Made by a program: the position numbers and the translations under genes. The notes beneath the pieces are model-generated. The model searched no databases, was not told where the DNA came from, and worked only from the letters and a program-made list of their open reading frames with translations. Positions 25,261 through 37,591 of a DNA stretch of 64,000 nucleotides are shown here, in pieces. How positions within the stretch are numbered: position 1 is the stretch's first letter; each line of letters opens with the position of its first letter. The stretch comes from Elmis aenea (taxonomy: Eukaryota; Arthropoda; Insecta; Coleoptera; Elmidae): positions 64,256,108-64,320,107 of the forward strand of contig OX393577.1 in the NCBI GenBank assembly GCA_947652605.1, read 5' to 3'.

Positions 25261-26849
25261 ATTATAGAATGCTAATTATGTGATAATAATAAATTATATG
25301 GAGGTGTTGAGTTTGATTTTCATGGTCTTCTACTTTTTTTATTCTTAAAAAGTTCAGCTTTTGCCTTGTGCAAGCCCCTTTGACTAAGGACATAGTTTGC
25401 TGGGTAATGACGAAATTTTATTGGATTTGATTAAAAGTTCTTTGCAGAATTATTTTACAATTCGTTTGTGATTTATCACAGCAGTTGGATTAACCAAAAA
25501 ATCGATAATCCAGGAGTTATTTTTCCCATCGAATCCCGTGAATTAAGAGTCCAAAAAGCTAATGGTAACAACTACGTTCAGAACTTAGCTTTACAGTTAC
25601 ATAATAACATTAATTTTAAAAAAATCTTAAGTAATAAAAGCAATTGTAACGGATATGATTCACATTAGCAAACATCTTAACTTTACTTTATCAACAAAAA
25701 GCTAATGCAGATTAAAGAAGAAGAAAATAATATTTTGTTAACCTTGAGCATCAAATCTAATCTAATCTAGAGTCTCAAATGTGAAATATTATTTGTATTT
25801 ACTCTAATAAAACATTAAAAATATCTAGTCAAACGTTGACTAATCTATAATTATAACAGAAAAAGGTTTGGACTTTAGAAAAGCACAAATTGGAACATTA
25901 CAACCCGAAATTTTAAGTTATTTGTGTCTAAGCTTAACTTTGTTTTTTGATATTAGTCCAACCATGCCCAAACAGTTATTAAATTTTAATTTAGCTTTTC
26001 TTGCGTCAACTTCTAAAAGAATATTGAGTGTTTAATGATATTTTAGCATTTGTACTGTCATATATAACTTTAAGCAAAAAATCAAGATGTTTTTGCAAGG
26101 AAATCAGATCACTTTAGGTCAGGTTTCTCTCCATGATAATTCTGCTGCTCAACAGATGCTGACAAGATTTTTAGAATCACTAAAATATTACGAAAACTTT
26201 TTTAACAATTATAAAATCAATCGATGGAAATTTACAACAGATTTAACCTTACTTACACTATTTTTAACGACCGCTTAAGCATGTACACCACAAGTATCAC
26301 TAGAATCATCTCTCCTTTCATTTAGAAATGATTTGTAATAATCATAATTACAATCCACTTATACTTAATAAGCCCGTTCCACGATGTAATTAATTATTCA
26401 ATTCCGTTTGTCAATATCATTCATCAACGACCTATTTTTAAAGTTTATAAAAGTGTAAATAACCTCTCAATGATTCGACAACATTATATCATGTTATCTT
26501 TGCTCGAACCACCCACGCTAACAACAGTTAGAAGTTTCACAGATCCTAAGTTTAAGGACGGTTGTAAATAATATTAATAACGAAGCCGTATCGAACAATT
26601 GCCGTTTGAGAATCAAAGGTAGAGGACAAACATTTACCCTTGCACAATAACTGCGAGACCTCATACTGTGTCCTCAAAAAAGACATACAATGGAGAAATG
26701 GAACGATTAGATATCTAATGGTTTGTTTCTCAACTTTTAAGGTAGTTTGAATCAAATCTTGTTGTAGTTTTGTTAGAATCATAAGTAATCTGTTAGGTTC
26801 CAATTTTGCTTATTAACCGAGGCGTTTTTCATTTGGTTTCTAATGATCA
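25261..26849. other. Non-coding DNA, nothing recognised
   Basis: A+T-rich; short forward frames at 25468 and 26087 (~65 codons) lack any motif. Confidence 0.4.
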
Positions 26850-28058
26850 TTTATTATTATTTATTTCCGCGGAGGTGGTCCCCTTTCGGGTTCCTGTACT
26901 TCGACCTGTTGGTCTATTGTACCCTCTGGTGATAGCCACTTAAAGAAGTCCTGTGTTTTTGAAAATCTCCAGGATTTTCTTTAAGGGTGTTTTTCTTAGC
27001 TCTTCTTGGTTGGCTTTTTCCATCCCTAGAAGTCTGCGCCGATAGGGTGTGAATCCTTCACACTGGCATATTACGTGCAGAGGAGTTTCTTCTTCTTCAC
27101 CACATCCTCTACATATATCGGTCTCAGAGAGCCCTATTATGTAGAAGTGTTTGTTTAACCCACAGTGCCCTGTGACAAGCCCTGTGGCTGCCCCGATGTC
27201 TGCTCTGCTCATCCTGAGCATTTCTTCTGTCTTCTCTTTGGAGACCATTGACAGGATAGCCTTGGAATGGGCTTGTCCTGCAACTTTTTTCCCATGAGCA
27301 TTGTGCTCTTGTGTTAGTATGTCATTAAGACACCGCTTGGCTGTTCCATAGGATGTACCAACTGCGGGTTCTGGTCCGAAGAAAGGTGTCTCGCTGCCAA
27401 TTTTGGCTAGGCGATCCGCCTTCTCGTTTCCTGGTATATTAGTGTGCCCTGGGCACCATACCAGTTTAACATTATTCCTGCTTCCTAGCATGTTGAGTGC
27501 TTGTATGCAGTTCAGAACAAGTCCTGAGTTTACTTCGGACGAACCAAGAGCTTTTAACGCTGCTTGGCTGTCGGACATTATGAAGATTCTTTTGTTATCA
27601 AAATCTCTTTCTAATAGTGTTTCTGCACATAAGTGCACAGCATACACCTCAGCTTGAAATATGGTTGCACACTGTCCAAGGCTTACAGATTTGCCTTGTC
27701 TCAGTTGTGCTGCTCCCCATATTCCGCAGCCTGTTCCATTTTGCGTTTTTGACCCGTCCGTATACCAGACCAGGCCATTACGCTCTATTTCATGGCGCTC
27801 CCATTGGTCCCGTGTTGGAATTGTGATTCCAAAGGTTTTCTCAATGGCTAGCGTCCTGTTTATTCTATCCGAGATCATATTTAATGTCGGATGCGTGTCG
27901 ATCTCGTTGAGAATAGCTAAGTGCCCTTCTCTACGTCTCCCCTCTTTGGAGGTGATTTTTAGTCGGTACCCCCCTCTTAGTGCTTGTGATTTGACCACAA
28001 GGTAAAGAGGAGGTAAGTTCAGCAACACTTCCATTGCCGCCGTAGGCGTTGTTGTCAT
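26850..28058 (-). mobile_element. 5'-truncated RNase H-bearing LINE (R1/LOA/I-type), young
   Basis: The element runs on the minus strand from about 28058, where homology to the ORF2 connector starts, through the intact C-terminal frame (26940-28058). The short 3'UTR ends in an AATAAATAATAATAAATG-type tail near 26850. The unbroken frame suggests recent insertion. A clear target duplication was not found. Confidence 0.75.
26940..28058 (-). CDS. LINE ORF2 C-terminal part: RNase H domain and CCHC zinc knuckle (partial)
   Basis: 372 uninterrupted codons. The protein starts within the post-RT connector (T-T-P-T-A-A-M-E-V-L-L near residue 3, a signature of R1/LOA-type elements), followed by an RNase H type I domain. 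W-Y-T-D-G-S-K carries D101, F-Q-A-E-V-Y-A carries E137, I-M-S-D-S-Q-A-A carries D163, and W-C-P-G-H with G-N-E-K-A-D-R carries H205 and D214, so the full D-E-D-D catalytic set is present. A C-terminal C-x2-C-x8-H-x4-C knuckle (C316, C319, H328, C333) follows. RNase H removes the RNA strand during reverse transcription. The endonuclease and RT domains are missing because the copy is 5'-truncated, and the ATG is just the first in-frame methionine, so it is not expected to be functional. Clade among RNase H-bearing LINEs is tentative. Confidence 0.9.
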   Translation of the reverse strand: MTTTPTAAMEVLLNLPPLYLVVKSQALRGGYRLKITSKEGRRREGHLAILNEIDTHPTLNMISDRINRTLAIEKTFGITIPTRDQWERHEIERNGLVWYTDGSKTQNGTGCGIWGAAQLRQGKSVSLGQCATIFQAEVYAVHLCAETLLERDFDNKRIFIMSDSQAALKALGSSEVNSGLVLNCIQALNMLGSRNNVKLVWCPGHTNIPGNEKADRLAKIGSETPFFGPEPAVGTSYGTAKRCLNDILTQEHNAHGKKVAGQAHSKAILSMVSKEKTEEMLRMSRADIGAATGLVTGHCGLNKHFYIIGLSETDICRGCGEEEETPLHVICQCEGFTPYRRRLLGMEKANQEELRKTPLKKILEIFKNTGLL

Positions 28059-28800
28059 GGGGTATCATGATGAGGTATAACTTTGACTGGATAATTGTTA
28101 TCTAAAGCTACACAAATAGGTCAGTAGCCATAAAAACAAAATTCTAATGGAAATTGGAGCAATAAGAAAGACAAAATTTACCCGAAATAGCAAGAATTTG
28201 CATTTTGGCATAATCTAAGAGGCACAAAATAAATCTTTAACTGTTGTATTTCCGTTTAAATTTGACAACAAACTCAGTTTAAAAATGGTTATTCAATTTT
28301 TTAATCCCTACGCGACGTATGGTCCGGTGTAAGTGTTCTTTTTGTAAAAGAACAAACGTTCCAAATATGTTATTCTGCACCAACTGCAGGGAATTTGCTA
28401 TAACTTGCAGATTGTCCCATGATATGTTAATAGCAGTTATAAAGTAGAAGTCATTGTAGCGATTACATGAGATTACTGTCAAAATACGCATGTGTGTTGG
28501 TTGGCAATACAACATTCTCGTAAATTTCACTAATACGTGGTCTGTACACACAGGACAGAATTAAGAAAATTGGTGTCGTTTCGGAAATAACTGAATGGTG
28601 AAAATGGGGTCTTCTCAAATATCGTAAAATCATTAATTTCGCCACATAATTGCAGTACCTGTTGCTAGGTATCATCATACTCCAAAAACAGATTAAAGAA
28701 GAAGTATAAATGAATAGGAAATCTGCTGAAAAAGAGACAAGAGACTTAAATCTAGTGCAGATATTCATCTCATAAATAAAGTACTTTGTTCATCAATCAA
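28059..28800. other. Non-coding DNA, nothing recognised
   Basis: A+T-rich spacer between two LINE fragments, no supported feature. Confidence 0.4.
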
Positions 28801-29490
28801 TATGACAATAAATATCGAAAAAACTAAATCTATGATCAACACAACAGAGAACAAAGAGCATAACATCACTTTAAATGGGCTTTGGTTGGAACAGGTAGAA
28901 AGCTTAAAATATTTAGGAGTCATCATAGAGAAAAATGGAGGAATGGACAAGGAAATAAGCAAAAGGAGAGGAAACGTGGGAAGAATATTTAACAGTCTAA
29001 GAACAACATTTTTTGAAAATAGTCCCAAAACGAACAAAAGTGGAAGTGGTAAAAAAGGAGTAACTCCGGCTTTTTTATGCGCAAGTGAAACGTGGGCACT
29101 CACAAATAAAAATAGTAGCCGAGTAAATTCAGCAGAAATGGGATTTCTAAGAAAAATCCTAGAAAAACCAAAAAAGATCGAATCAGAAATGAAACATAGA
29201 GAACAACTAAAGGTAAAATCAGTTGAAACAAAAATACAAGAAACACACGTTGGGTCACATTTATAGGATGAAAGAAGAAAGGTTAACCAGAAAAGCCTAT
29301 GAAGCAAGATCGCATGGAAAAAACAAAAGAGGTAGACTGAGAAAAACCTGGAAAACGAAGTTAAAAAAGCAGCAACAGATAGAAACATTAAATGGAAAGA
29401 CATAAGAAAGCTAGCGCAAGACAGAAAACATGGAAAAAGTCAGCACAACAGAACTCAACAGTCCTACACCTAATAGTAGAAGGACATGAC
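28801..29490 (+). pseudogene. RTE-like LINE 3'-end fragment (post-RT region)
   Basis: Frame 28802-29266 (154 codons) reads M-T-I-N-I-E-K-T-K-S-M-I at its start, then S-L-K-Y-L-G-V-I-I-E-K-N-G-G-M, S-E-T-W-A-L-T-N-K-N and G-F-L-R-K-I-L. After a frameshift it continues (29223-29405) as H-I-Y-R-M-K-E-E-R-L-T-R-K-A-Y-E. K-T-K-S-M and Y-L-G-V are the region just after the RT palm; the rest is the thumb/C-terminal region of RTE-like ORF2. The 3' end CTCAACAGTCCTACACCTAA is shared with the copy at 38110. Frameshifts and the missing RT core make it a dead 5'-truncated copy. Confidence 0.8.
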
Positions 29491-30235
29491 TAAATAATCT
29501 TTAAAAATGAAGGACTTTAATATTTTTAACTACTATTGCAAATTTTTGTGTGACGTACGCCTGTTCGCAAAGTTTTGCAATAAGTGCTTCAAACTACTGC
29601 ACTAAATCTTACATGGCCTCTGATTTGATGGTTAAGAATTATCTACCAGCTTTATAGGCTCAATTTCTTTATTTAATGTTCATAGCACGCCTTTAATATG
29701 TTACAATCTATATAATTGTACACCTCGCATGTGTTTGGCTAATGATTCTGTGGTCAACAACGTTTTCCACAATGAAGGCTGCAAATATAATAAAATATCA
29801 CGAACATAAGCAAAAAATTGTAATAACGACTATAACTTTACATCGTACTATTTAGCATTTACTAATAATAATTTATACTTGCATCAGTTCTGCATTTATG
29901 AGTATGTATTAAGACAAAATTTAAATTTAATAAGGGTCTATTTTGCATACAGATCCATATTTCATCAAATAAGAAATTATTTTTAAACAACCCAAGTCTG
30001 GGCTTAAAAAAAATGATTTACACATTTCTAAAGTTTAGAAAACTAACTTAAAAACGTCTGCCTGGTAAGTTTTAAAATAAATTCTAATATTTACATACAC
30101 TTGGTTTGATTTCTTAACATATTTACGATATTTTCATATTTTAAGAAATCCTTCTTTAGTGTTGATTTTTAAAAAGTGGTTCGGTCAGTAAAAAAAACAA
30201 AGTGTGCTTACGAAGCTGTGTTGAAATTACTAGTA
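29491..30235. other. Non-coding DNA, nothing recognised
   Basis: A+T-rich, no feature that I can support. Confidence 0.4.
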
Positions 30236-30381
30236 TAATGGTGCCTTTCCACGTGAGAGTAAACTACTCTCGATAGCAGCGTCGCCAAGGATACAGCCCC
30301 CGAGAGTAACTCCCGATTGGCTGTATCCTTGGCGACGCTGCTATCGAGAGTAGTTTACTCTCACGTGGAAAGGCACCATTA
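30236..30381. repeat. Perfect 63-bp-arm palindrome
   Basis: Arms 30236-30298 and 30319-30381 are exact reverse complements (start TAATGGTGCCTTTCCACGTG; end of left arm GGATACAGCC) around a 20-bp centre. G+C content is clearly above the surroundings. TA stands at both outer edges. It abuts the Harbinger-like MITE at 30382. Perfect symmetry means it is very young or kept identical by gene conversion. It could be a snap-back MITE. Confidence 0.9.
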
Positions 30382-30943
30382 GGCCCGTGACATGATGAAA
30401 GACTTTGTATAGAATGTGTACCAAATATTATACAGAAAATCTTATATCGTGCCATACAGGTTTCTCGCACAAGATTCTGTATAGTTTCTTGCATGTACAA
30501 GTGTTCCATGCAGTTTCTTGTACAGGTAATACAATAGGGCGTGTTCTATTTGCAAGCAAGTTTTGATACAGAAACTGCGTACTACAGATGCGCATTAAGT
30601 TCGTGAATAATGGCGACTAACAGCTGATTTTGAACATCTGCAGCTAAAGGGAACATAAACAATAGAAATTCCTGCTAACAGTTAATTCTTGGTAATCCGA
30701 ATCAGATGTTGTAACCGTTTAAAATGGCAATTACAAGGGACAAATACCTTGTTTTGGAGGAAGTGCATATCTGTGTTTATACTGTTTAGGCGCATGGGCA
30801 TGGGCAGTACATAAAATTGTATCAGTGTCACAAGCAGTTTCAAATGAATGGAATAATTGTGTACTGAAATCTGTACAAGAAAGATAATACAAGATATTTT
30901 GTATTAAATTTTATACTGAAATTTGCACCGTGTCACACGGGGC
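30382..30943. mobile_element. Harbinger-like MITE with TTA target duplication
   Basis: TTA at 30379-30381 and 30944-30946 flanks imperfect inverted ends GGCCCGTGACATGATGAAAG and (reverse complement) GCCCCGTGTGACACGGTGCA. The similarity extends ~60 bp inward, both sides carrying GTATA-A-A and ATACxAAATAT motifs. Non-coding. A 3-bp T-W-A duplication with GC-rich termini suggests PIF/Harbinger; the class is inferred. Confidence 0.55.
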
Positions 30944-30946
30944 TTA

Positions 30947-33024
30947 AGATATTATAAGAAATAGAAAAAAAAACAACAGATAACCTAAAAATTTGAAACA
31001 ACTCAATTAACTTAAGATTAACGCAACTTGTGTTCTGTATTATTTGCAGTTAACGGTTTACTGACATAAGTTAATTAATATATAGTGAATGAATTAGGAT
31101 AGTCTACAATCTCGAGTCGTTTATTTTCAAAAGTGGCTTATAAAACCGTTCAGTTTATTAACACAAAGAGCATTAGCAGTTTACAAAACCATTACTGGAT
31201 GTTTTACAACCACGTTCTACAAAGACTAATTACCATAATCCCATATACGATCTCATTTTTATCCAAACAGAAAATCACTTAAAGTATAAATCAAGTGCAA
31301 GTGAATTTAGAAAGACAACTTATAAATAATAATAATACCCACGAGGTCTGTATTTGTGCTAATTGGTCTGATAACCATTGCGTGTGTGGCATCTTCTATA
31401 GTACAGCTTTAACGCTATTAAATCTAATGAGATGACTATGATTCATACACGGGTTATAAAGTGCCGAGGTGTAAATGTAAAAGAAAAAGGTAATTAACAT
31501 TGCCAGTGCGATCGTAGGTGCTATTGTCTAACGATTTCGCCCCTAAGTTTTTCAATAGAAGGTCACGATTGAATGAGATACAGTTCAAAGCAATATTTTT
31601 TTATGGTTTATTTTATAGCTATTTGCTTATTGGACATAACGAATTCGAATGGTTAATAGTCGCCTTTTTTATGAGCTTATTTTAAGTATCTTTCCATTAC
31701 ACTAAAAGAAACGTTAAACAGCTTTAAATCAGTTTTCTTTATTTGTTTATTGCACCCATTCATTAACAATAGAAAAGCAATAATGGGTAGCGAGCGACTC
31801 ACTAAAGAAACGAAACATGACAGCTGGAAATTGACCATTACATGGGATAGACAATCAGTGAAATGGCAAAAAAGAATGCGAAAAGAAATTTATTAAAATT
31901 ATTTTAAAAAATCTAGGAATGACGACAAATAAGCTTGCAACAGACTTAAAATAACACGCAACAGAAAACCCAAAAGGATGTAAACGAAAAAATAGCGCGA
32001 TGGAGCTAGAATGAGCAGCAAAAGGTATATTCCAGGAGCAGAAAGAATACCACATAAAACTGTTATTATAAATTTATTTTCTCCTAATAAAATTAAAGGA
32101 AGTTTCGGTAGAAATATTCCTGATTTTGTTTGTGATGGAATGAACATGGAGCCATTAATAAAAAATAAAATTTAGAACTTACTTTTTAAGTAAAAGCTAA
32201 ATATTTAAATTTTCACTAAACGATTTTCTTTCTCCGTTATTATTCATACATGTAATAACGGGGTACACGTGCCCAAAATCATAACAATGTTTGCAAAAAT
32301 ATTTAACAAAACATAAAACAATTGAACATAGCATTTTATTACTTAAAAAGAAAATAATATATATATTAAAAAGCATATAATCCCTTATAAAATGCAGTAT
32401 TGAGAATTGAAAAATTAAATTTGGCGGATTATTTTTAAAGTAAAATTAAAATTATTTTTATTCCCGCTTTTAGTGCTAAGGCTGTGATAGGTATAACTTT
32501 AATTTTTTAAGAATATTTTCTGAATTATACCGCATATGGCAGTCCATTCAATGCTGCCCAAGAAAAAGCTGTGTGTTAAGATATGCGAAAATTAATTTGC
32601 AATTTATAAAAATATAAAACATTTACCTATACGAAAATTCAAATTTTTATTTACAAAATATATTGGTTCTTCTACAAAATTACATTGTACACAACCAATC
32701 TTCAAAAATTACCAGTTAAAATCAATTAAAATAATTTTGGCGTTTTTCTCAAAAAGTTGCTTAAGTAGGGTACTAAAGCGTTACATCATTGAAAAGAGAA
32801 AAAAATTCTCTATCAAATGAGTGTAATATAGGGGTATCTTGTCATTTAAGAAAATTCAATTGTTTTTCACTGCGCTTTTGTTATTAAAAAAAAATATATT
32901 TAAATTTCGTCTTATGGTGGAAAACTAAGTACCAAACAACTTTTATTCAAAACATTTTTCCCTAAAGTGGATATTTACTGAGATATATAGCATATTCCAT
33001 TTCTTTTGGACACACTGTATATAT
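30947..33024. other. Non-coding DNA with one lone element end
   Basis: A+T-rich. TTTTGGACACACTG|TA at 33005-33019 resembles a right end of the CAGGGTG group, without a detectable left end. Confidence 0.4.
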
Positions 33025-33885
33025 GGACAGAATACTGAAAATTTGTAAAAGAAACACACCGAAAGTAACAGTCGGATACAAAGATCTATGGCCCATTCCG
33101 ATACGCAGATGGGGGATAACAGAAAACACATACAAAAGTCGTTAAACCAGTGGAACAAAACAATACAACAAATGAGAATGTAAACAAACACAGGGAAAAC
33201 AAGAATAATGAAAATAAATAATGCAGAAGACTAGCAAAACAATAAGTGCGGAGACGACGTACTGGAATAAGTCACAACAATGGAGTACCTGGGCACTAAA
33301 ATAAGCGAAGACGGGAAAATAGACGCGGAAATTCTAAGCAGAACTGGAAAAACCTCGAGAATATACTTCCAATTAAATAAAACAATTCTTGGGAAAAAAG
33401 AAATCAGTGTAGAAACAAAAACCAGAATCTACACAACGGTTGCAATACCTAACTATGTTGTATGGTAGCGAGACATGGCTCCTAACAACTAAACACGAGA
33501 AGAGACTAACGGCAGCTGAAATGAAATTTTCAAGAAAAGTAGCAGCAAAAACTAAAAGAGACAAGTGTAAAAATAAAGACATACAGAAAAACCTAAGGCA
33601 AAAATCAGTAATCCAAAGTATAGAAGAAAAACAGCTAAAATGGTATGGGCACGCACCGAGGACGCCGTTGGAAGCATTGACAAAAAGAGAAATGGAATCA
33701 AGGAGGTATGGGAAGAGGTGGAAAGGAAGACCAACAACCAATATGGAAAAATGAATTGAACAACTAGCCCGCGAACGAGGGAGAACAGTTAAAGAGATGA
33801 GGGCGATGACGGCAGTCAGGAAGGATGGGTGGAGAACCCCCAAAAGCCGACGCCGTAAGGCAAAAGGCGATAGGAAAAAAAAACA
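33025..33885 (+). pseudogene. RTE-like LINE 3'-end fragment, second subfamily
   Basis: Broken forward frames read Q-K-S-L-N-Q-W-N-K-T-I-Q-Q-M-R-M (~33125), then M-E-Y-L-G-T-K-I-S-E-D-G-K-I (33280-33468), L-Y-G-S-E-T-W-L-L-T-T-K-H-E (33440-33754), and W-Y-G-H with G-K-R-W-K-G-R-P near 33640-33730. A basic tail runs to about 33885, where the A-rich GGAAAAAAAAACAGG may be the 3' tail. The order Y-L-G-x-x-I, Y-G-S-E-T-W, W-x-G-H, R-W-K-G-R-P is the conserved post-RT region of RTE-like ORF2. It differs in sequence from the 28801/38110 copies. At least two frameshifts or stops. Confidence 0.8.
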
Positions 33886-34716
33886 GGCTTAAAATTGTTT
33901 ATTTAAGAAATGTGCACTAAAATATACTAGTTTTCAATTTGGCTAAGATTCTGGTAAACCATGAAACACTGTGATTTTTGCAGAAAAAATTCTTACGAAG
34001 TCTTCCTGTAACATTATAGAAAAACCAAGTATTTCTGATTTATTTCTGTCATAATTATACAGCTTTAACAAAAGGCGTTTAATTTAATAGTTCGCAGTTA
34101 CGCATTTGAAACACAGATTTGCATAACCTAAACATAAACATACAAATTAATTACAAATTTACAAAACGTTTTAATCAAGCTCTCGATTGCTATTCAAGAA
34201 TGCTGAAAAAATGAAAAACTTATTTACACAACGCGGAAACCGACTCCCTCTCAACGTTAAAAAAGGACATAGAATGCGGTGTAAGCAAATTTATTGTATT
34301 TTAATGCAAACCAAACAGAAATACAGGTATTTTCTCTTAACTCAGGAATGTATTCTCGTGTTTCAATGATTACAAAGTTAATGTGGAGTTATGATTATTG
34401 GCGCTACACTTTCAATGTTTAGACTTTTATAATTAGTCAAGAAGAAATAAGACCGCGTAAAACGCGATCCAGTACTTACACGGCTTTTGTTTGTGGTATT
34501 CTAACACAATTACGAAATTAGTACGCGGTGGATGATTAATTGTTGGGGCAGATCTTGATGTTTGTCTTTGCTTTGTCATCATCTCTACATGGAAATGCTC
34601 GTTTGATAATTAATGCGGAATAAAATATCCACACGTAATTAGCATAATTGTGTAGATAAAGAATCCTAACACGATTTCGGAAGCTATAAATAAATTTTCG
34701 TAAAATAGTTCACATA
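33886..34716. other. Non-coding DNA, nothing recognised
   Basis: A+T-rich spacer; no supported gene or repeat. Confidence 0.4.
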
Positions 34717-35345
34717 TACAGGGTGGTCCACATAGAAGGGCCACTATTGGGATCTGTTAAACGGTAAAGCTGCGTTCACATAGAAAAGTATTGTATTGTA
34801 TTGTATTGTAACGTAAGCAAAGTTTAGTATACGAATATCAAATGATAGCGTTCACATTAGCAAAGTAGTGGAATTGCGTTGCAAGCCGCGTTGTATGAGC
34901 TAACAAGGTCCAAGCTTCTTGCAATACCCCATACAAACACAAAGAAGTTTAAATTAGACAAATTGTTCCTCTTTCTGAGACATATTCAGTGATGCTTTAA
35001 TGTTTTTAAAATTTTTCATGGCACGCTAGATAATAAACAAAAATCAAAATAGGCATTCTTTTTTAAATCGTTAATAACTCGGTTATACTTGATGGCACAA
35101 AAATATTTTTGGCGAAAAAGTTGTAGATTTTTTTACGCACTATAAAATGAAAATATTTCAATATTGTTTAAATTCTTAGATACATTTCAAACTTGCATTT
35201 TTTTTTAATGAAAACCATAGTTGGCTATGACCTCATAAAAAAGTTGTTTTTCCCTCTTTTCAATAATATAGGGTTTAATATATTTATTTTGATATTTAAG
35301 CTCGAAACAAATAAAACTCATCAAAAAGTCCCTACGAAGCTAAAG
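34717..35345. mobile_element. Partial copy of the TACAGGGTGGTCC fold-back family
   Basis: Left end TA|CAGGGTGGTCCACAT is typical. Internal blocks AACCATAGTTGGCTATGACC and TTTAATATATTTATTTTGAT, followed by CAAAAAGTCCCTA, match the 51308 element (the latter in inverted order relative to 51790-51900). No right end was found, so the copy is truncated or rearranged. Confidence 0.6.
34788..34810 (+). repeat. (GTATT)n microsatellite
   Basis: Four and a half perfect GTATT units inside the fold-back relic. Confidence 0.9.
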
Positions 35346-35586
35346 AGTGCCATGAAACAAAAGACAATTTAGTTCTGTCATTTAACGCAAGTTTTAATTA
35401 ATGTAAAAGTAAAAGATTCAATTAAAAATAAACCAAAAATTATTGATTTTTAAAAAGCAGCTTCTCGTCTAATGATTATGAAAGAGCTTTTTTTATTTAC
35501 TTGACTATCTTAATCAAAATACTTACATAATAAAAAAAAAACAAAAGGTTTTAAGTATTGCAAAATTATTTCTACAACCAATTTAT

Positions 35587-37507
35587 AACAATGATAATGT
35601 GAAGAGTTGACGACTATAAGGCTGACTTTGTCGTCAAAATATGGGAAAAAGCTGGAAGATTATTAAGGGTCAAAGAAAAATTTTCAACTACGTCCAATAA
35701 AGCTAACAGCTTTCGATTATTTACCTGAAACTGCTGAAATAATTGTCAATGAACGAACGAAATAGTATTTTAAATTATTAAATTATTTATCAAAACATAC
35801 ATTTAACCCTTCACTTAATGGAAGTTTTTTCATGACATCCAGATGTTTCAAATCAATTTACAGTAGAACTCTCATTACGTGTTCATTTCTTAATATTACC
35901 CAAGCGTTATGTAAATTAAAAGATTATTAGCAAATAGTTTTGAGGAGAACTCTTAATTCGTAACGATTAAAAGTCTGTTGTTTCTAGAATAATCTCGCCA
36001 GGGATCCATAATTAGTACAAGACTGTACTCTCACTTTCATTTCATTCAACATGACTCTTGACTATTTGACAAATTAATTACAGGTAAATCAGACATCATT
36101 TCATTTATCAAGCTGCTGTGTTTTTTATATTTGAAACATTACATGATGGTTTATGCAATATTATGAAATGTAAGTCTGATTTCAACATTTACTGAGCTTA
36201 GTAGCATTAGGAACTCTATTTAGGTTCGACTTCATTTAATTTTTACTACGATCATCCTTTACTGTTGTTGCTTTAAACAATTGGATAAATTAATTTGTTG
36301 CAATTATTTTGTTTTTTGATGAGTAAATATAATAATTTTTAACACATTACAACGATAAACGACACATTTTTTTCTTTCTTTCATGTGTAGTCCTCTAAAG
36401 AATTGTATGACTTACATCTGGTTTCAATTTTGATCCTAATTTTTCTTCATTTTTTATCGTTTTTGATTATCTGCGTTTTGAGTCTCATTTTGTTCTACAT
36501 TGATACCAAATAGTCGGAAGTTGCATAACATATTCCATAACTTCATTATTTTGTACAATGTACTCGTTATCAGTAAGTGTTTAAGTATTACATGTTTTCA
36601 TACAGACGTCTAGCTAATAGAACAAAAACAAAACGCACCACTGCTAGCTCGCTGTTGCAGATTAATGTAAAACGTGCCTAATAAATACAATTTACATGCA
36701 CAATGGCCCTAGATGTGAAATGACAAGCGCTATACAACTATACAGAGGTAATCTGCATTGAGTGAGTGACAAGACCATGTGGGTTGCAACAATTATGTAT
36801 GTAAAACAACGTCAATAATGGCTTTGCATATTCAGAACTTCGAAACACTTTCTATAATGTTGTTTATGTTATGTTGCTAACAGCATTATAAAATAGCTAA
36901 CATTACAGAATTGATTTCAATTTATTATTATTAACAAACGTTGTTAACCAAGTCTTTACTAATTAATTAAGCTGGTTGGTTAGTTATTTGCAAGTTATAT
37001 TCATGAAAAGCAACAAACAATATTTTATTGCCGTCGGTACTTTTGTGCACACTGAAAGTACTGTTAATGATAATTGTACGTTATAAAATATACAACAGCA
37101 AAGGTTTTTGTTGTATTCTATTGAAAGCTAATTAACGGATATTATTTGAGAATTTATGTAATTCCTGAAAACACAGTGATACAGGAAATAATGTTCAATG
37201 TTACACCAAAACGCATACTATTTAATGGATCAACAAAATATTGTGTTGGCCAGAGGAGATGAAATGTTTTAGAAGTACCTACGGATGCTAGTTTAAATTA
37301 TCTGCTACTGTGTTTTCTAAATAAGTGTAAGTATTCCTTATTTTGTTCTAGATACCTATCTTCATTGGAAGTCATTTCAGTAGTTCCACATAAATGATTT
37401 TAAGCTTTTAGCTTTGCCAGGCGTAGTTTTTCTCATATTTTGACGACAAAGCCAGTAATAGGTGGGACGAAGAGCTGCCTTTTGCTCGTCAACTCTTCAC
37501 ATTATCA
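35587..37507. repeat. 1.9-kb block bounded by ~130-150-bp inverted repeats
   Basis: Both edges read inward AATGATAATGTGAAGAGTTG then ACGA, followed by CTTTGTCGTCAAAATATG and, after two small indels, CTACG-C and AAAGCTAA-AGCTT. The interior (about 35790-37330) is A+T rich with no recognised gene. Either a transposon with medium-length terminal repeats or an inverted duplication of unique DNA. No target duplication was found. Confidence 0.65.
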
Positions 37508-37591
37508 TTCTATTTGAGGCATTGTAAAAGAGAAAGATTCCTAACACCAAATAAAATTCAGAGCTTTTATTTTAAAAAAGCTTTTAGGATG

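Noticed and set aside
26840..28075. Target duplication for the RNase H LINE (ATGAT on both sides)
   Set aside because: Only five bases, offset from the inferred ends, and not distinguishable from chance.
28765..29403. 212-codon minus-strand open frame rich in F, L and S
   Set aside because: Antisense of the plus-strand RTE fragment; the apparent hydrophobic protein is the complement of lysine/glutamate codons.
33373..33843. 156-codon minus-strand open frame
   Set aside because: Antisense shadow of the RTE fragment 33025-33885.
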